From: Coemansia sp. RSA 487
Lineage: Eukaryota > Kickxellomycota > Kickxellomycetes > Kickxellales > Kickxellaceae
Direction of reading: 5' to 3'
DNA: 64,000 bases
Assembly: GCA_027577595.1 (NCBI GenBank)
Contig: JANBRJ010000058.1
Coordinates: 44,538 to 108,537 of the forward strand
Part shown: in pieces, positions 21,924-32,205 of the stretch
Numbering within the stretch: position 1 is the stretch's first letter
Layout: every line of letters begins with the position of its first letter
The notes under the pieces: generated by a model
Database searches by the model: none
Seen by the model: the letters and a program-made list of their open reading frames with translations, nothing else
What the model was told of the DNA's origin: nothing
Program-made: the position numbers and the translations under genes

Positions 21924-22844
21924 ATGGAAAACTCGACTTTGGGTAATTCACAAACTACTGGCGGCCACAATAATGCAACGGATTCACTACCAACATACGA
22001 GGAAACTTTAGAATCGGCGGTCCGCAAAAAATACACACTAAAGTACCCACAGCTAATATCGCGAACAGTACATGCGGTCGATTCAGAGAGCGGGGAATTA
22101 GCAGCGCAGAAGAGAGTCAAAGGACTGCTGGGGACGAAACTGGAGTTCTACAAGGGTACAGGTGGCCAGCTGTTGTGGTCGTGCAGACGCGAGCGCCAAG
22201 GGTTCGAATTGGTATTTACCAGACAAGTGGCTTCGCCGCTTCCTCCGCCGCCACCGCCTATTTCTTTGGAAGCACCACCGTTTGGTACGCCGAGTAACGA
22301 AGAGGAAGAAGAAACTATAGCCGAACAACTCTTGCCTATGGCAGACGGTTTTCTTCGGGATCAGGCAGATAACAAACCAGCTGACGATAGTCGCGAATAC
22401 ATCCACCGCGAGAACGACCAGCCGCCACCTGCGTACGAGGAAAGCGCCCCGAATGCAACGCAAGAAATCCGACTCACTTCTCCGTACCCGTTTCCTTTCC
22501 GCTACGACTTTGAATTCCCCACACCATCGTCGTCTTCGTCAGTAGATGGAGAAGAAAGGGAAAATTTGGCGCAAACCAAGTTGCGGTGGCTGCGGAACCA
22601 AGAGGCAAAGAACCCGTCGGCGGTAACAACAAACAACCCATGGACTGCGTTTGCATGTGTGGAGCGGCCCAGTGGGCGTCTGCTGGCAGAAGTTGTGCAC
22701 TACTCGGCAGGCGAATCGTCGCTGGGGACTCTGGTGATCCACGGAGAGCTTGATCCCGATTTACACACCTTTCTGATCGTCTCGGCCATTCCTGTGGTCG
22801 AAGAGTATCCAGTTCGGCACATTGAGTACATTGACCGCAAATGA
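21924..22844 (+). CDS. PY-motif protein of unknown function
   Basis: This 306-residue protein has no domain I recognise. It contains two PY-like motifs, LPTYEE near residue 26 and PPPAYEE near residue 170, of the kind bound by WW domains of Rsp5/NEDD4-type ubiquitin ligases and their adaptors. A seven-proline run (~105-112) and acidic patches suggest long disordered parts. The conserved-looking segments YTLKYPQLISRTVHAVD (N-terminal) and the last ~70 residues (WTAFACVERPSGRLLAEVVHY onward) may be folded. It converges with the TBC gene, with 143 bases between the stops. A role as a ligase adaptor or substrate is inference only. Confidence 0.65.
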   Translation: MENSTLGNSQTTGGHNNATDSLPTYEETLESAVRKKYTLKYPQLISRTVHAVDSESGELAAQKRVKGLLGTKLEFYKGTGGQLLWSCRRERQGFELVFTRQVASPLPPPPPPISLEAPPFGTPSNEEEEETIAEQLLPMADGFLRDQADNKPADDSREYIHRENDQPPPAYEESAPNATQEIRLTSPYPFPFRYDFEFPTPSSSSSVDGEERENLAQTKLRWLRNQEAKNPSAVTTNNPWTAFACVERPSGRLLAEVVHYSAGESSLGTLVIHGELDPDLHTFLIVSAIPVVEEYPVRHIEYIDRK

Positions 22845-22987
22845 ACTTGCCCTTTAAAGATATTAGGTTTACCTTACATTTTTTATTGCTTACACCTTGT
22901 TTTTGTTTTTGTTTTTCTGTATAATCATCCAGTGATAGTGGTGTAAAACGAGAAAGCTGGTTTTTTTTTTAAAAAAATAGGGCACAT

Positions 22988-25900
22988 TCAGTGAAGCGCA
23001 CGCCTGAGATCATCAAACTTCTTTGTCATAGTTTCTCTCTGGTCTTCGCTTTCTGCATAAAGCATCTTGATCTGGACCAGCGCTGCCTCCATGTCATGCA
23101 AACTATCCTCGAGCTGCTGGTTCTTGACATTGAGCTGAACGTTTTTCTTCGCCAGCTGATCCAGTTCATCGCGCACTGTATCCTCGGCGCTTCTTCTTTG
23201 GAGCTTCAGTTTCTCTTCGAGCTCGGTAACCAGCCTGGCAAGCTTTTTGCTCTCGCTGCGATTCTTTTCCAGCTCTGCCCGAACCTCCGAGTGCGCATTG
23301 GCCATCTTTTGCGCCGAGCCCTTGAGGTGCTGGTTTTCCTGCTTGAGCATCTCGTTTTCGGCACGCATACGGTTGCCTTCGTCCTCTGCCTCCATGCGCC
23401 GCTGTGCCTCCTCGATGTACCCGCGACGCAGTTTCTGCAGATACCGTCCGTTGACGGCCGTGATCTGGTTGGCGTCCTTGACCAGCATGTCGGGGCTTGC
23501 GTGCGAATAGAAGGCAAAAAGGGGACCCTCGTTAAGATACTGCAAGATAGCCTCAAAGTCCAGACTCAGCAACCGCGTTTGCGATCTCTTCAGCACGGCG
23601 ATAGCGAAGCGTAGAAGCGAGTCGAGGCCCTCGGCAAAGACAACGTCAAAGAGGCGGAAGGTGAGTTGGATCGGAAGCCGGTACGCAAACATTGTCATCA
23701 TCCACTGCGACACGTACATCGTGTGTTCTACTCCCTGTGCATGGAAGTGGGCGGCCAGCCGCGGCAGCGTCTCTTGGAACGCATGCTCGAACTGGTACAG
23801 CCGGAGCTGCAAATCGTCCATCGACGGCAAAAAGTGCCCGCGCAGCCCGTATCTGTACATCATCCGTACAAGCACTCCGAAGGCTTCCTCGTCGGGCATG
23901 TTCAGCAGCAAAGGCCCCACAATGAATGACAGCCCTTGGCAGTACCCAACCTCAGAGTCAAACAGCGCATATGCACGCAGCACGTTGTACAGGCCCTCTT
24001 GCCCAGCACCGTCGGTGTCCCTGAAGTAGTCGAGCTTAGGGAACGTGCGTGCCAGGTCGTGGCGGATCTGCTTTTCGTGCTTAAAGTCTTCGGAGCCGGG
24101 CTCTGTCTTCCGCGCTGCCAGCTTGCGGAACGTTGCGCCAAGCGCCGGGTCGTTGCGCGACCCAGCCATCACTTGCCATACGGTGCCACGCACGGCCTTG
24201 GGCACTCCAGCATAGATCATCTGCGCCAGTCGACGCGGCTCGGCCCGCGTTGTCTTTTCGTAGTTGTTGATCAGATTACCCCAAAAGTCCCAGTCGATCT
24301 TGGATTCCTCGGAGTCGCTCGCCTCAAGGCGGTCCTCCAATGCCTCGTCCAGCGTCTCGCGCGTAAACACACGTGCCTTGTTGTCCTTGAGGATCTGCTG
24401 GTTTTGCGCCTCCAGCTGGTGTAGCAGCGAGTCCATCTCGTTGTTAGTCTTCTTGCCTTCGGCTTGGGACGAGGATGCTCTTGGAGGCAGCTGTGGCAGC
24501 GGCAGTGGGCGCGCATCAGAGTTGCTGGGTCGCATGCCTGGGAACTCGATCGTTCCCCTGTTACCACGGCTGCTACCGGTGTTGGGCGAGGAGCTCGTGC
24601 TGCTGTTCTTCCGGCTGCCAGGCATCGATAGCGCGCTAGCGCTAGGCGGCGCAGATTGCTGCGTGCTGGAGCGTCCAAAGAACGACGACACTGCTGCAAA
24701 CAGCCCGCCTTGGTTGGAAGCCGGGGATGAGCTGCTGTTGGTATGGGATGTCGACCGGTTGCGCTCATGAACCGTGGGCAAGGGCGGGCCCGGATGCTGC
24801 TGAGTAGCCGGTGGTCTGTCGCTGATACTGCCGCCTCTGGGGATATTGTCGTTCTGCGAAGGCTGCTGCTGCTGCTGCTGCCCTATGCCCAGCGATGCTG
24901 ACAGAGAGCGGTAGATCGACCGTGCGGATGCTGCGTTTGGAGGAAGCGAGGAGGATGAGACCTGCTCCTCCGCCCCCCTTTCGTTCCCGTGCTTCTCCTG
25001 AACCAGCGGCAAGTTACTGGGACCGCCGCTGCCGAGTGGGCGGTTGATGCTGTGGACCACGGTTCCAACGAAAGCAGACGCAGTTGGTTCGATTACAGGA
25101 AGCGGTTTGTCCCTGCTCAACAACAGTGCATTTTTGCCCTTGTTGCTATTGTCGTCGTCCTTATTGCTATCGTCGTTAAGATCGATTTCAGCCAACGGCA
25201 CATCTTCATCGTCGTTTTCGGGCTTGCGTTCGCTGCTGGGTGCTGCTTCATCCAAGGTAGGCTCAGCAGCAGCAGAAGTGGGCTCTGAAGGAGAAGACCC
25301 GTCGGCCTTTGCAGCGTTGCGCTTCGCCCTAACAGCCTCGTCTCTTTCCTGAGCCTCGCGCTTTCTGCGCTGCACCTCCTTTACCCAGTCAGGCATATCG
25401 CCACCATCATCGTCGGCCTTGGTATCCTTGAACACGCCGATTTTCTCGCCAATGCTCTTCAGAGCAGTCTTTGTCGAATCCTGTGTAGGCGGGCTAATAG
25501 CAGCCAATGCCGAAGGCGCACTGACGTCATTACTTGGGCGTAGGCGAATAGAAGAAGCACCGTTGCTGGCTAGCTGTCCGTCAAGCATCGATGAGCGATG
25601 GAACGTTTTCCCGCCAATAGTGATCTCGACCACGCCGTTGTTGGCATCAGTACCCGATGACGAATGCTGCTCATTGGCTTGCTCGGACCGGTTGCTTTCA
25701 CCGGACGATCTTGACGGACTGCTGCCACTGTTTCCAGAGACCGGCGGAACAAAGGAGGTCAGCATAATCGAACGGCGGTTGTTCTTTTTGGCCGGCGATA
25801 CGATTTCCGAGGGGCGCCTGCGGCCCTCAGGACTCAGCGCATCCGATGCGCCTTTGCTTCCCATTCTGCTTGATCCGAAGCGTAAACTCGTGCTGCGGCC

Positions 25901-26944
25901 CAAGTTGCTTTTGCTGACTGCTTTGGAGTGTGCCGATTCGAGTTCAGCCACAGGCGGTGGGGACGTCATTAGGTCGTTTTTAGCTTCATCGCTGTCTACG
26001 GGGCTTTCAGGGCCATTGTGCGGTTCGCCAGATACTGCAACGTTACTGCTGTCCCTTTGGTGGTCCGTGGATTCCTGGACGGCTTCCAGAATGGGTTTGT
26101 GGCTGGCAGGGTCGGCGGAGTCATCAAAGTAGTCCAGAAGACTGCGCTCCTCTTTGGCGCTTGGCTCCTTACTGTCTTCGTTGTTGAGGTTGCTCTCAGA
26201 GTCCTCATCATCGTTGTTTTTGTTGAGATTGCTGCCAAAGTCGATGTTCTCACCACCCTTGCTATCATCGGCACTATAGCTCGGGGTGGCAGCATCGTTA
26301 GGATGCGGCGATGCACTATCTATCGTCTCGGAGTTCTTACGTTTGGGCTCGGAAGGGCTATTGTCAGCGAACCCCATTGAGTGTCCATCGTTGGCCTCGA
26401 CAAAGTTATCCTCTTCACTACTCCTGCGCATCAAACTGGATGCCGTAGTGGTAGCCTTGGAGTCGTTGTCCGCGGACTTGCGGGGCAAGTCTTCGTCTTC
26501 CACACTTCTCCTCGGCCGCTGAGCAGCGTTAACCGAAGATGCTGTTCCATTGGTGGCCAATAGCGTCTCGGTATCAGTTGCTGAATGGCGGTCCTCCTCT
26601 TCTTCGTCCCCTCCGTCGGCGCTGGTTCCTAGTTTATCCGAACTGACTCGCTTAGTGCCATCGTCTTTGTCAGTGGTCTCTGGAGTAAGAAGCGAGGGCA
26701 TCGAGTTGTTTGGAGAAGAAGACAGGTCTTTTGCTTCCTTAAGAGATATGGTTGGTAATGGTGGAGGAGGGGAAGTAGTAGCTGAGGTGGGTGTGGTGAC
26801 GTCGTCAGTAACACTGGGTTTACGATTGCTGCCGCCGCCGCCGCCGCCGCCTGTTGCACCCGGACGCATTAGTCGCTTGCTCCTGAGCGACTTTTTCACC
26901 TTTGGCTGTGGTGCTGTGCTCGTGGCTGATTCTAATTCAGTCAT
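22988..26944 (-). CDS. TBC-domain Rab GTPase-activating protein, Gyp5/EVI5-like
   Basis: The product is 1318 residues from ATG 26944 (MTELESATS); the open frame runs on to 27034 but that part is a hydrophobic stretch that is probably 5' UTR. Residues 1-~850 are low-complexity Ser/Asn/Asp-rich sequence with a poly-Gly run (~35) and a poly-Gln run. The TBC domain (~905-1130) shows GVPKAVRGTVWQ, the arginine finger IRHDLARTFP (~960) and the glutamine finger in GYCQGLSF (~998). A long coiled coil follows (~1150-1318). TBC plus C-terminal coiled coil is typical of Gyp5/Gyl1 and EVI5, which act on Rab proteins in Golgi-to-surface traffic. Which Rab it serves cannot be read from sequence. Confidence 0.88.
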   Translation of the reverse strand: MTELESATSTAPQPKVKKSLRSKRLMRPGATGGGGGGGSNRKPSVTDDVTTPTSATTSPPPPLPTISLKEAKDLSSSPNNSMPSLLTPETTDKDDGTKRVSSDKLGTSADGGDEEEEDRHSATDTETLLATNGTASSVNAAQRPRRSVEDEDLPRKSADNDSKATTTASSLMRRSSEEDNFVEANDGHSMGFADNSPSEPKRKNSETIDSASPHPNDAATPSYSADDSKGGENIDFGSNLNKNNDDEDSESNLNNEDSKEPSAKEERSLLDYFDDSADPASHKPILEAVQESTDHQRDSSNVAVSGEPHNGPESPVDSDEAKNDLMTSPPPVAELESAHSKAVSKSNLGRSTSLRFGSSRMGSKGASDALSPEGRRRPSEIVSPAKKNNRRSIMLTSFVPPVSGNSGSSPSRSSGESNRSEQANEQHSSSGTDANNGVVEITIGGKTFHRSSMLDGQLASNGASSIRLRPSNDVSAPSALAAISPPTQDSTKTALKSIGEKIGVFKDTKADDDGGDMPDWVKEVQRRKREAQERDEAVRAKRNAAKADGSSPSEPTSAAAEPTLDEAAPSSERKPENDDEDVPLAEIDLNDDSNKDDDNSNKGKNALLLSRDKPLPVIEPTASAFVGTVVHSINRPLGSGGPSNLPLVQEKHGNERGAEEQVSSSSLPPNAASARSIYRSLSASLGIGQQQQQQPSQNDNIPRGGSISDRPPATQQHPGPPLPTVHERNRSTSHTNSSSSPASNQGGLFAAVSSFFGRSSTQQSAPPSASALSMPGSRKNSSTSSSPNTGSSRGNRGTIEFPGMRPSNSDARPLPLPQLPPRASSSQAEGKKTNNEMDSLLHQLEAQNQQILKDNKARVFTRETLDEALEDRLEASDSEESKIDWDFWGNLINNYEKTTRAEPRRLAQMIYAGVPKAVRGTVWQVMAGSRNDPALGATFRKLAARKTEPGSEDFKHEKQIRHDLARTFPKLDYFRDTDGAGQEGLYNVLRAYALFDSEVGYCQGLSFIVGPLLLNMPDEEAFGVLVRMMYRYGLRGHFLPSMDDLQLRLYQFEHAFQETLPRLAAHFHAQGVEHTMYVSQWMMTMFAYRLPIQLTFRLFDVVFAEGLDSLLRFAIAVLKRSQTRLLSLDFEAILQYLNEGPLFAFYSHASPDMLVKDANQITAVNGRYLQKLRRGYIEEAQRRMEAEDEGNRMRAENEMLKQENQHLKGSAQKMANAHSEVRAELEKNRSESKKLARLVTELEEKLKLQRRSAEDTVRDELDQLAKKNVQLNVKNQQLEDSLHDMEAALVQIKMLYAESEDQRETMTKKFDDLRRALH

Positions 26945-27344
26945 TTGCAAAGATGAGCTGGATTGGAAATATAGAAATATAAAGGCAACAAAAGGAAAAT
27001 GGAGAACAAAAAAGAGGGTGGAGGTGGAAAACAAACGTAGTAAAAAAAGAGGGGAGTTCTGCTAAAGCAAAAGAAAATAGGCTCGTTTGGTTGTTCAACT
27101 TTCTTTGTGCAGTTATACATGCATTTAGAACGAGCGGTGTTTTTCCAAAAAAAGCAATACAACATATCTTTTTCTCTTTTCACACAATGTGGAGAAAGAG
27201 CAGTAAGTGTTGGCCAATAGAGTTAAAGCATGATGAGGGGAGAAAAAAGAGATTCGAAATCCAGAACTTTAATGGCCCATGTTCCCAGAAGCTAGCTACT
27301 TATCAATGGAAGGGGGAATATCACTAACTCATATAAAAAGGGAA
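26945..27344. other. Intergenic between NAGS and the TBC gene
   Basis: About 400 AT-rich bases precede the TBC gene start and follow the ATG side of that gene; the NAGS stop lies at 27345. It should carry the TBC promoter. A-rich and GGAG-rich runs are present, but no gene. Confidence 0.5.
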
Positions 27345-29231
27345 TTAAATAAATGAGGGCGGGATGTTCTGGGCCGCACGGATGCCCGCCTGCACGTCGT
27401 CTATAGAAAGCGTGCGCAGCCCAGGCTTTTGGCTCTGGTACCAGAAGAAAACCCACCGCGTCGACCCCTCCATACTGGCAGGCGACCGAGCATGGCCATG
27501 CGACCTGTCAAAGTACCACTTGTTCACTCCATTATCGTTGCGCGACCGCCACATGCAGCTAGGACACGCACGGCGTAACTGCGTCCACAGGATATCGGCC
27601 ATCCCTGTGCCCTGCACACTTGGAAGGACTGCGAATTTGTCCAAATACGGAAGGTGCTTTGCAGAGCCTCCTTCAGATTCGCCTCTGATGTCTTCGTGTG
27701 TAACGATCACGGCGCCCTGGTAGTTGCCTGCAATGATGATTTCAATCCCACCACCGTGGCATTCGAGTGCGCGCAACCGGTCAAAGTACCGGTCGTCGTC
27801 CAAGCGCCGCCCAAACGAGGCTTCCAGAAGGTCGCGCAGCTGGGGCAGGGAGCAAGTGCTGACGCTTGTGTGTCGCTCGATGCGGAACCCGTTGCGGAGC
27901 AGCGTGAATCGTGTGGGTCGCCCTCTGGCTATATCTACATCTCCTCCTCCTCCAGAGCGCCCAGGCTTGTTGCCATCGGATGCTCCTATCCTAGCAAACG
28001 GGTATTCGGCAAGAGGCTTGTAGTTGGGCACGGATAAACGGCGGTGGTGCTGATCAGCACCACCACTGGCTTCGCCGCTTTGCGCCTGACCTCTTGTAGC
28101 CGCTACGCCTCCATGATTCTGCTGCAGTTCATTGATTGGCCGCTCGGATATCAGGCCCTTGAGCACCAGCACCGGATCCGAATGTACCGACGCAACGATG
28201 CCAGCGGCCGTGGGCGGCAGAATGCCAAGGCACGTGCGCATCAGTCGCAGTGCCCCTTGATCCGAGCACTGCTGCTCGATCTCTGCATAGTCCTCCTCAA
28301 GATTAACGAACCTGTGGAACGATCCATCATGAGCGCTGAGCCCGTCGATGCGGCTGCTCAGCAGGATCAGGCGCGCCAGGAGCAGCGCAAACTGACCGCC
28401 ACGCACTGAGTCCATAGCAGACAATGCGCGCGCCATCGCCGGAGCCGCCTTGTTTGTCTCCAGGACACTTACGCGCAGCGTAGCGTCGGCAACAAGGGGC
28501 GTGACTATAGGCACGAGGTTCTGCGCCACTGCAGAACCCAGCAGCTCGGGGTCGACCGACAGCTTGCCTCGAGTATACGGGTTCGTGTAGAAAACGCCGT
28601 CGTTTATAGGTCGAGCCTTGCCGCCCTCTTTCTCGATGGCATCTGCCAATGCATGGGCGCTGCAAATGGTCTTGCGGTACCCAGCCGGTTCGCTGTTGGC
28701 GATAAGAACGATGGGCGACACACCGATCCTTTGCATCTGCGCCAACTGCTTGCCGACCTTCTCGTACACTACATTGTCGCCAAGTCCGTCGACAAACACA
28801 AGGGCCGTGAGCTTGCGCGGCAAAGCAGCATCCTCCGCATGGCTGGAGGACATATGAATCTCGCCTGGCACCAAGTTCTGTGGGGTGCTGTTTGGTTGCT
28901 CGGCGGCCAGCCGCGCTTGCTGCTCCTCGAATGCCCGCTGGCTACGCATCGTCTCGCTGCCATACACGCTGCTGAGGAACTTGCGTGCCTCGCGGGGGCT
29001 GGGAACCGTGCTCAGCACGTTGAGGATCAGCTCACGCTCGCGTAGATTGCGACCCTGCTGGCTGCCTCCGGGGATCTGATGTGCTATTCCTTTTGTTTTC
29101 TCGGAGGACTGCTGGCCACTTGTCAGATGATGACGCTGCTGGTAATGGTTTGTAACCAAGGTGGTCCTTGCCGTCACGCCTTTTGCCGCGACTATTGACC
29201 GATTGTTAAGGTGTAGCCTTGGTATGATCAT
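27345..29231 (-). CDS. ARG2: N-acetylglutamate synthase, mitochondrial
   Basis: The enzyme acetylates glutamate with acetyl-CoA, the first step of arginine synthesis. The 628-residue product begins MIIPRLHLNNRSIVAAKG, a basic presequence for mitochondria. Residues ~135-400 form the amino-acid-kinase-like regulatory domain (ALVFVDGLGDNVVYEKVGKQ, ICSAHALADAIEKEGG). The C-terminal NAT domain (~455-620) has LLEASFGRRLDDDRYFDRL, IIIAGNYQGAVIVTHE, PYLDKFAVLPSVQGTGMAD and WRSRNDNGVNKWYFDRS, all hallmarks of fungal NAGS. The yeast ARG2 symbol is given for that orthology. argJ, the recycling enzyme of the same cycle, is at the left window edge. A predicted second PWE-like loop with poly-Gly (GRSGGGGDVD) is lineage-specific. 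Confidence 0.9.
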   Translation of the reverse strand: MIIPRLHLNNRSIVAAKGVTARTTLVTNHYQQRHHLTSGQQSSEKTKGIAHQIPGGSQQGRNLRERELILNVLSTVPSPREARKFLSSVYGSETMRSQRAFEEQQARLAAEQPNSTPQNLVPGEIHMSSSHAEDAALPRKLTALVFVDGLGDNVVYEKVGKQLAQMQRIGVSPIVLIANSEPAGYRKTICSAHALADAIEKEGGKARPINDGVFYTNPYTRGKLSVDPELLGSAVAQNLVPIVTPLVADATLRVSVLETNKAAPAMARALSAMDSVRGGQFALLLARLILLSSRIDGLSAHDGSFHRFVNLEEDYAEIEQQCSDQGALRLMRTCLGILPPTAAGIVASVHSDPVLVLKGLISERPINELQQNHGGVAATRGQAQSGEASGGADQHHRRLSVPNYKPLAEYPFARIGASDGNKPGRSGGGGDVDIARGRPTRFTLLRNGFRIERHTSVSTCSLPQLRDLLEASFGRRLDDDRYFDRLRALECHGGGIEIIIAGNYQGAVIVTHEDIRGESEGGSAKHLPYLDKFAVLPSVQGTGMADILWTQLRRACPSCMWRSRNDNGVNKWYFDRSHGHARSPASMEGSTRWVFFWYQSQKPGLRTLSIDDVQAGIRAAQNIPPSFI

Positions 29232-29789
29232 CTTCTTCTATGCTGTGCTCTTGTGGTAAATATAAAGGTCAGGATAGCGCAGTGGTGCTGCTGACGGTGT
29301 CTGCGGTGCCAGCGTATAGGCGAGCCTCCGACATAGAACTGTGTTTGCTTTGTTCTGCTTGTCAGAGGAGAGGAGAGGATATATTGTGAAACAAGCAAGG
29401 GGTGAAAAAGAAAAATGCTGAACTAGACTTTTAGTTTTCGGATGATGACTCGTTTAAATACAGGAACAGGAAGTCAGCCCCAAAGTTGGAAAAAGGACCG
29501 AATCATAAAAAGCACATAAAATTTTTTTACTCTATTGTTTCATCATCCCCCCGTCAAAAAGGAAGTGTTTGTTTGCCTCATTCATGTAAAAGTGCTCGAG
29601 CCAGGTGATCCGATCTATCCCTGATAAAATGAAACCAAGTCATGGAAACCCCTCTATGCTCTCCTGGGCAATAGATGAGGACATGTTTCAATTCTGCAGA
29701 TCTTTGCTTAATCATGCTTAAGGTCTGCTCAAATATCAATGCGTTCAACCTGTTTGCGACATCTTCCTCTTGTTAAGTTCAAATGTTAA
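29232..29789. other. Intergenic upstream of NAGS
   Basis: This region holds the NAGS promoter. I see no further gene or repeat; the RBR relic begins just after it. Confidence 0.5.
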
Positions 29790-30090
29790 GGGCTTGAATT
29801 TCTGCACACAGGTCGCAGAAATTTGTTCTTTTGTATTTGTCCGCTTGCACGAGGGACATTGCTTATCAGCTCCATGTTCATCGCTCTTCTCAATGCCACG
29901 TGTACTCCCCGTATCTGGCCCCTGTGCATGCCTTCCATTGCGCAATAGCCATGCTATCCTTGTCATTTTTATTTTTGTTCTAGCAGCCTTTTGTATTTGC
30001 TGAGACTTGTAAAAGATCATTTGCCAATGCCACGCCATGTGTGCAGACGGAACGGGCGGAACAAGCAGCCGCACAAGCGGTTGGTTCAAA
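29790..30090 (-). pseudogene. Decayed tandem relic of the RBR ubiquitin ligase (RING2 and IBR part)
   Basis: On the reverse strand this stretch retains pieces of the neighbouring RBR gene in the same order. The clearest matches are ~29808-29880 with 30338-30470 (RING2, still reading QCPSCKR) and ~30015-30085 with 30640-30700 (IBR, including the shared ATGCCATGTGTGCAGAC-type block). Between them, deletions and frame changes have destroyed the reading frame. It lies directly downstream of the intact gene, so a partial tandem duplication followed by decay is the simplest account. Confidence 0.7.
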
Positions 30091-30164
30091 ATCCATAAAG
30101 TTGATTCAGTCTATTGCAGATTATCCGTTTGGTATTAGTATCAGAAGTATTTTCAATGTTGGCA

Positions 30165-31589
30165 CTACTCCAATGCCAGCGCAATCAGCATGTTTGCCTC
30201 GTGCTCCTCGTTATCGATGTCATTCTCAACCAACCCCTCTTCTTCCTCGGCCGGGATGACTCCAAAGAGCTGTTGGTTGCAGGGGGAGCCATTCAGATTG
30301 AAATGCTCATACATCCTCTCAACCTCAAGCTCTGCGCCACATAGGTAGCAGAAATCTGTGCCACACATAGAACACTTCATGTGGTTGCATCCATCAGTTT
30401 TGTAGATAGGTCGCTTGCACTCGGGGCATGGCTTACTAGTATCACTTATCAGCCTCTTGCTCTCCATGTTATCCTTGATGTTCTTAAGGACACTTTCCAA
30501 CTTGGCCGCTCCATATATCGCCTTGATGCGCTCCATCCATTGTGGTCTAGTCTCATCATCAAAGGCATCGTAAGCATAGTGCTCGTATTCGTCGCTATAC
30601 TCGTCGCCATACTCGTCGGCGATGATCTTCATGAGATCCACGGGGCACTTACCAATGCCGTGCCATGTGTGCAGACAGAGCAAACAGAACACGTAGCCAC
30701 ACGAACACATACACAGATTCTCCATACCTTTGTCTCGCTCCACTGCACGCCCGCAGCCGGCGCGCGGGCACCACGCGTACCGAAGGTTGTCGGATTCGAC
30801 TCTGTACTTTGTACTTAGTTCGTCGTACCGAGCTAGTTGCATGGGGGTTAGGATCTCCGAAAGCACGTCGCGTGCGATAGACCAACATCCCCTTTTGGCG
30901 GAATCCTTGATGCAATCTGGGTCCGGACACCCGATCGCTGCCAGCTGCCCCTCGTTGACAAGAATCCCAATGTACCCAGCAAGGCATTGCTTGCAGGATA
31001 CGTGTGTGCACTCGAATTGCAGAAAGTGAACACCAGCTTGTTCCTCCATACAAATAGGACATGTGTATGAGCGTGCTTCAAACCGAATCCTCTTCATTTT
31101 TCGGTCATGCAAAATAATGTCTTCGCGCACCGCATCGGATAGCTTACTATCGCCTAGTGGAACCGATGCCAAGCTGTGGCGTACAGCATCGATGTAGCTG
31201 CTGAGCACGCCGCCAGTATCGTGCTCCTCGACCCAGATATTCGCAAACACCTGGTTTACAATCCATTCAACTGATTCATCCGATAGCCAAATGCACGAGA
31301 CTTGTACGGTTGGCGCCGCTTTCAGAGGGTACTTGCTAGGAAACTGAAACTCGATGCCGATCGGTGGCAGAAACTCTATATTCCCTTGCATCAAAATGGG
31401 TTCCGCTCGTAGCAATATCTCCTGGCTGCTCACCTCGTCCAGCTGGATGCTGAACGATCCGCTGACCAGCCCGCTGGTATCGTTTACAGTGTACGAAAAT
31501 TCACTGTCATCGTATATCGCCGTCAAGACCTCCATCTCATTGTGCTGGAGCTCAGTGCACTCGCTGCTGTCATCGTTGTCGGTGCCCAT
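30165..31589 (-). CDS. RWD-RBR E3 ubiquitin ligase, RNF14/Itt1-like
   Basis: This 474-residue protein starts at ATG 31589. An RWD domain (~8-120, NEMEVLTAIYDD...) precedes a RING-IBR-RING2 unit. RING1 is CPICMEEQAGVHFLQFECTH followed by CKQC and GCPDPDC (~175-225). The IBR runs from WCPRAGCGRAV to CGYVFCLLCLHTWHG. RING2 is PCPECKRPIYKTDGCNHMKC, where the cysteine in GCNHM is the expected catalytic residue that accepts ubiquitin before transfer. The final zinc ligands (H and C in EHFNLNGSPC) are present. RWD plus RBR is the layout of RNF14 and yeast Itt1, linked to ribosome and translation quality control. It is divergent from fimbrin across 616 bp, and a decayed copy of its 3' part lies immediately downstream. 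Confidence 0.88.
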   Translation of the reverse strand: MGTDNDDSSECTELQHNEMEVLTAIYDDSEFSYTVNDTSGLVSGSFSIQLDEVSSQEILLRAEPILMQGNIEFLPPIGIEFQFPSKYPLKAAPTVQVSCIWLSDESVEWIVNQVFANIWVEEHDTGGVLSSYIDAVRHSLASVPLGDSKLSDAVREDIILHDRKMKRIRFEARSYTCPICMEEQAGVHFLQFECTHVSCKQCLAGYIGILVNEGQLAAIGCPDPDCIKDSAKRGCWSIARDVLSEILTPMQLARYDELSTKYRVESDNLRYAWCPRAGCGRAVERDKGMENLCMCSCGYVFCLLCLHTWHGIGKCPVDLMKIIADEYGDEYSDEYEHYAYDAFDDETRPQWMERIKAIYGAAKLESVLKNIKDNMESKRLISDTSKPCPECKRPIYKTDGCNHMKCSMCGTDFCYLCGAELEVERMYEHFNLNGSPCNQQLFGVIPAEEEEGLVENDIDNEEHEANMLIALALE

Positions 31590-32205
31590 CGTTTTGAATA
31601 AAAATTAAAGCATGAATTTATTAAAGATATTTATCTATCTACGAAAAGAAGAGGTGTTGGAACGCCGGTACCCAAATGTTTGATGCTTTTCCTTTCCTTT
31701 TTTCCCTCTCCCTGAACTGCGGTCATCACAGAGCCTAACCGTATCAGCACATGTGATAGCCAAGGGTTTTGATGATCGTGCTGGCTGGGATAAATTGACA
31801 ATCGTTTTGAAACCCCAGATTATCAAATCTAATCAGTCGAGAAATCAAGAAGCATGGCAGGATAAGGGGGAATTGAGGCTGTTAAAGCAGCAGGGCTTGC
31901 ATTGCTTGAATGAATGCCAAGTAAAAAAGGTTGGAGAATGATGGATCTTTAGTTCGTTCTGTGAGCTTTCTGGGCAAGTGTCAAAGCTCCTCTTTTTCAA
32001 TCCCCTTTCTGTTCGTCTTTAGCTTCTTTTTCTCTTTCTTCTTATTACACAAAGCAATTTCGGTTCTTTACAACTGCTGATATAAACGAAAAACCACTCC
32101 CTATCTTTTTCTGCTCACCATATTGCAAACTTTTTTATCTATTTTTATATTGTACGACGGACTTTTTCTAGCACGAGTAAAACACCATTTTTTGTTATAG
32201 CACAT
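31590..32205. other. Divergent promoter region, RBR and fimbrin
   Basis: The gap contains AT-rich and pyrimidine-rich runs (CTTTTTCTC type near 32030) upstream of fimbrin. No gene or repeat copy is visible. Confidence 0.5.

Noticed and set aside
26945-27034. Hydrophobic signal peptide on the TBC protein
   Set aside because: The 30 extra residues lie before the ATG at 26944 and would put a signal peptide on a cytosolic Rab-GAP. They are more likely 5' UTR.
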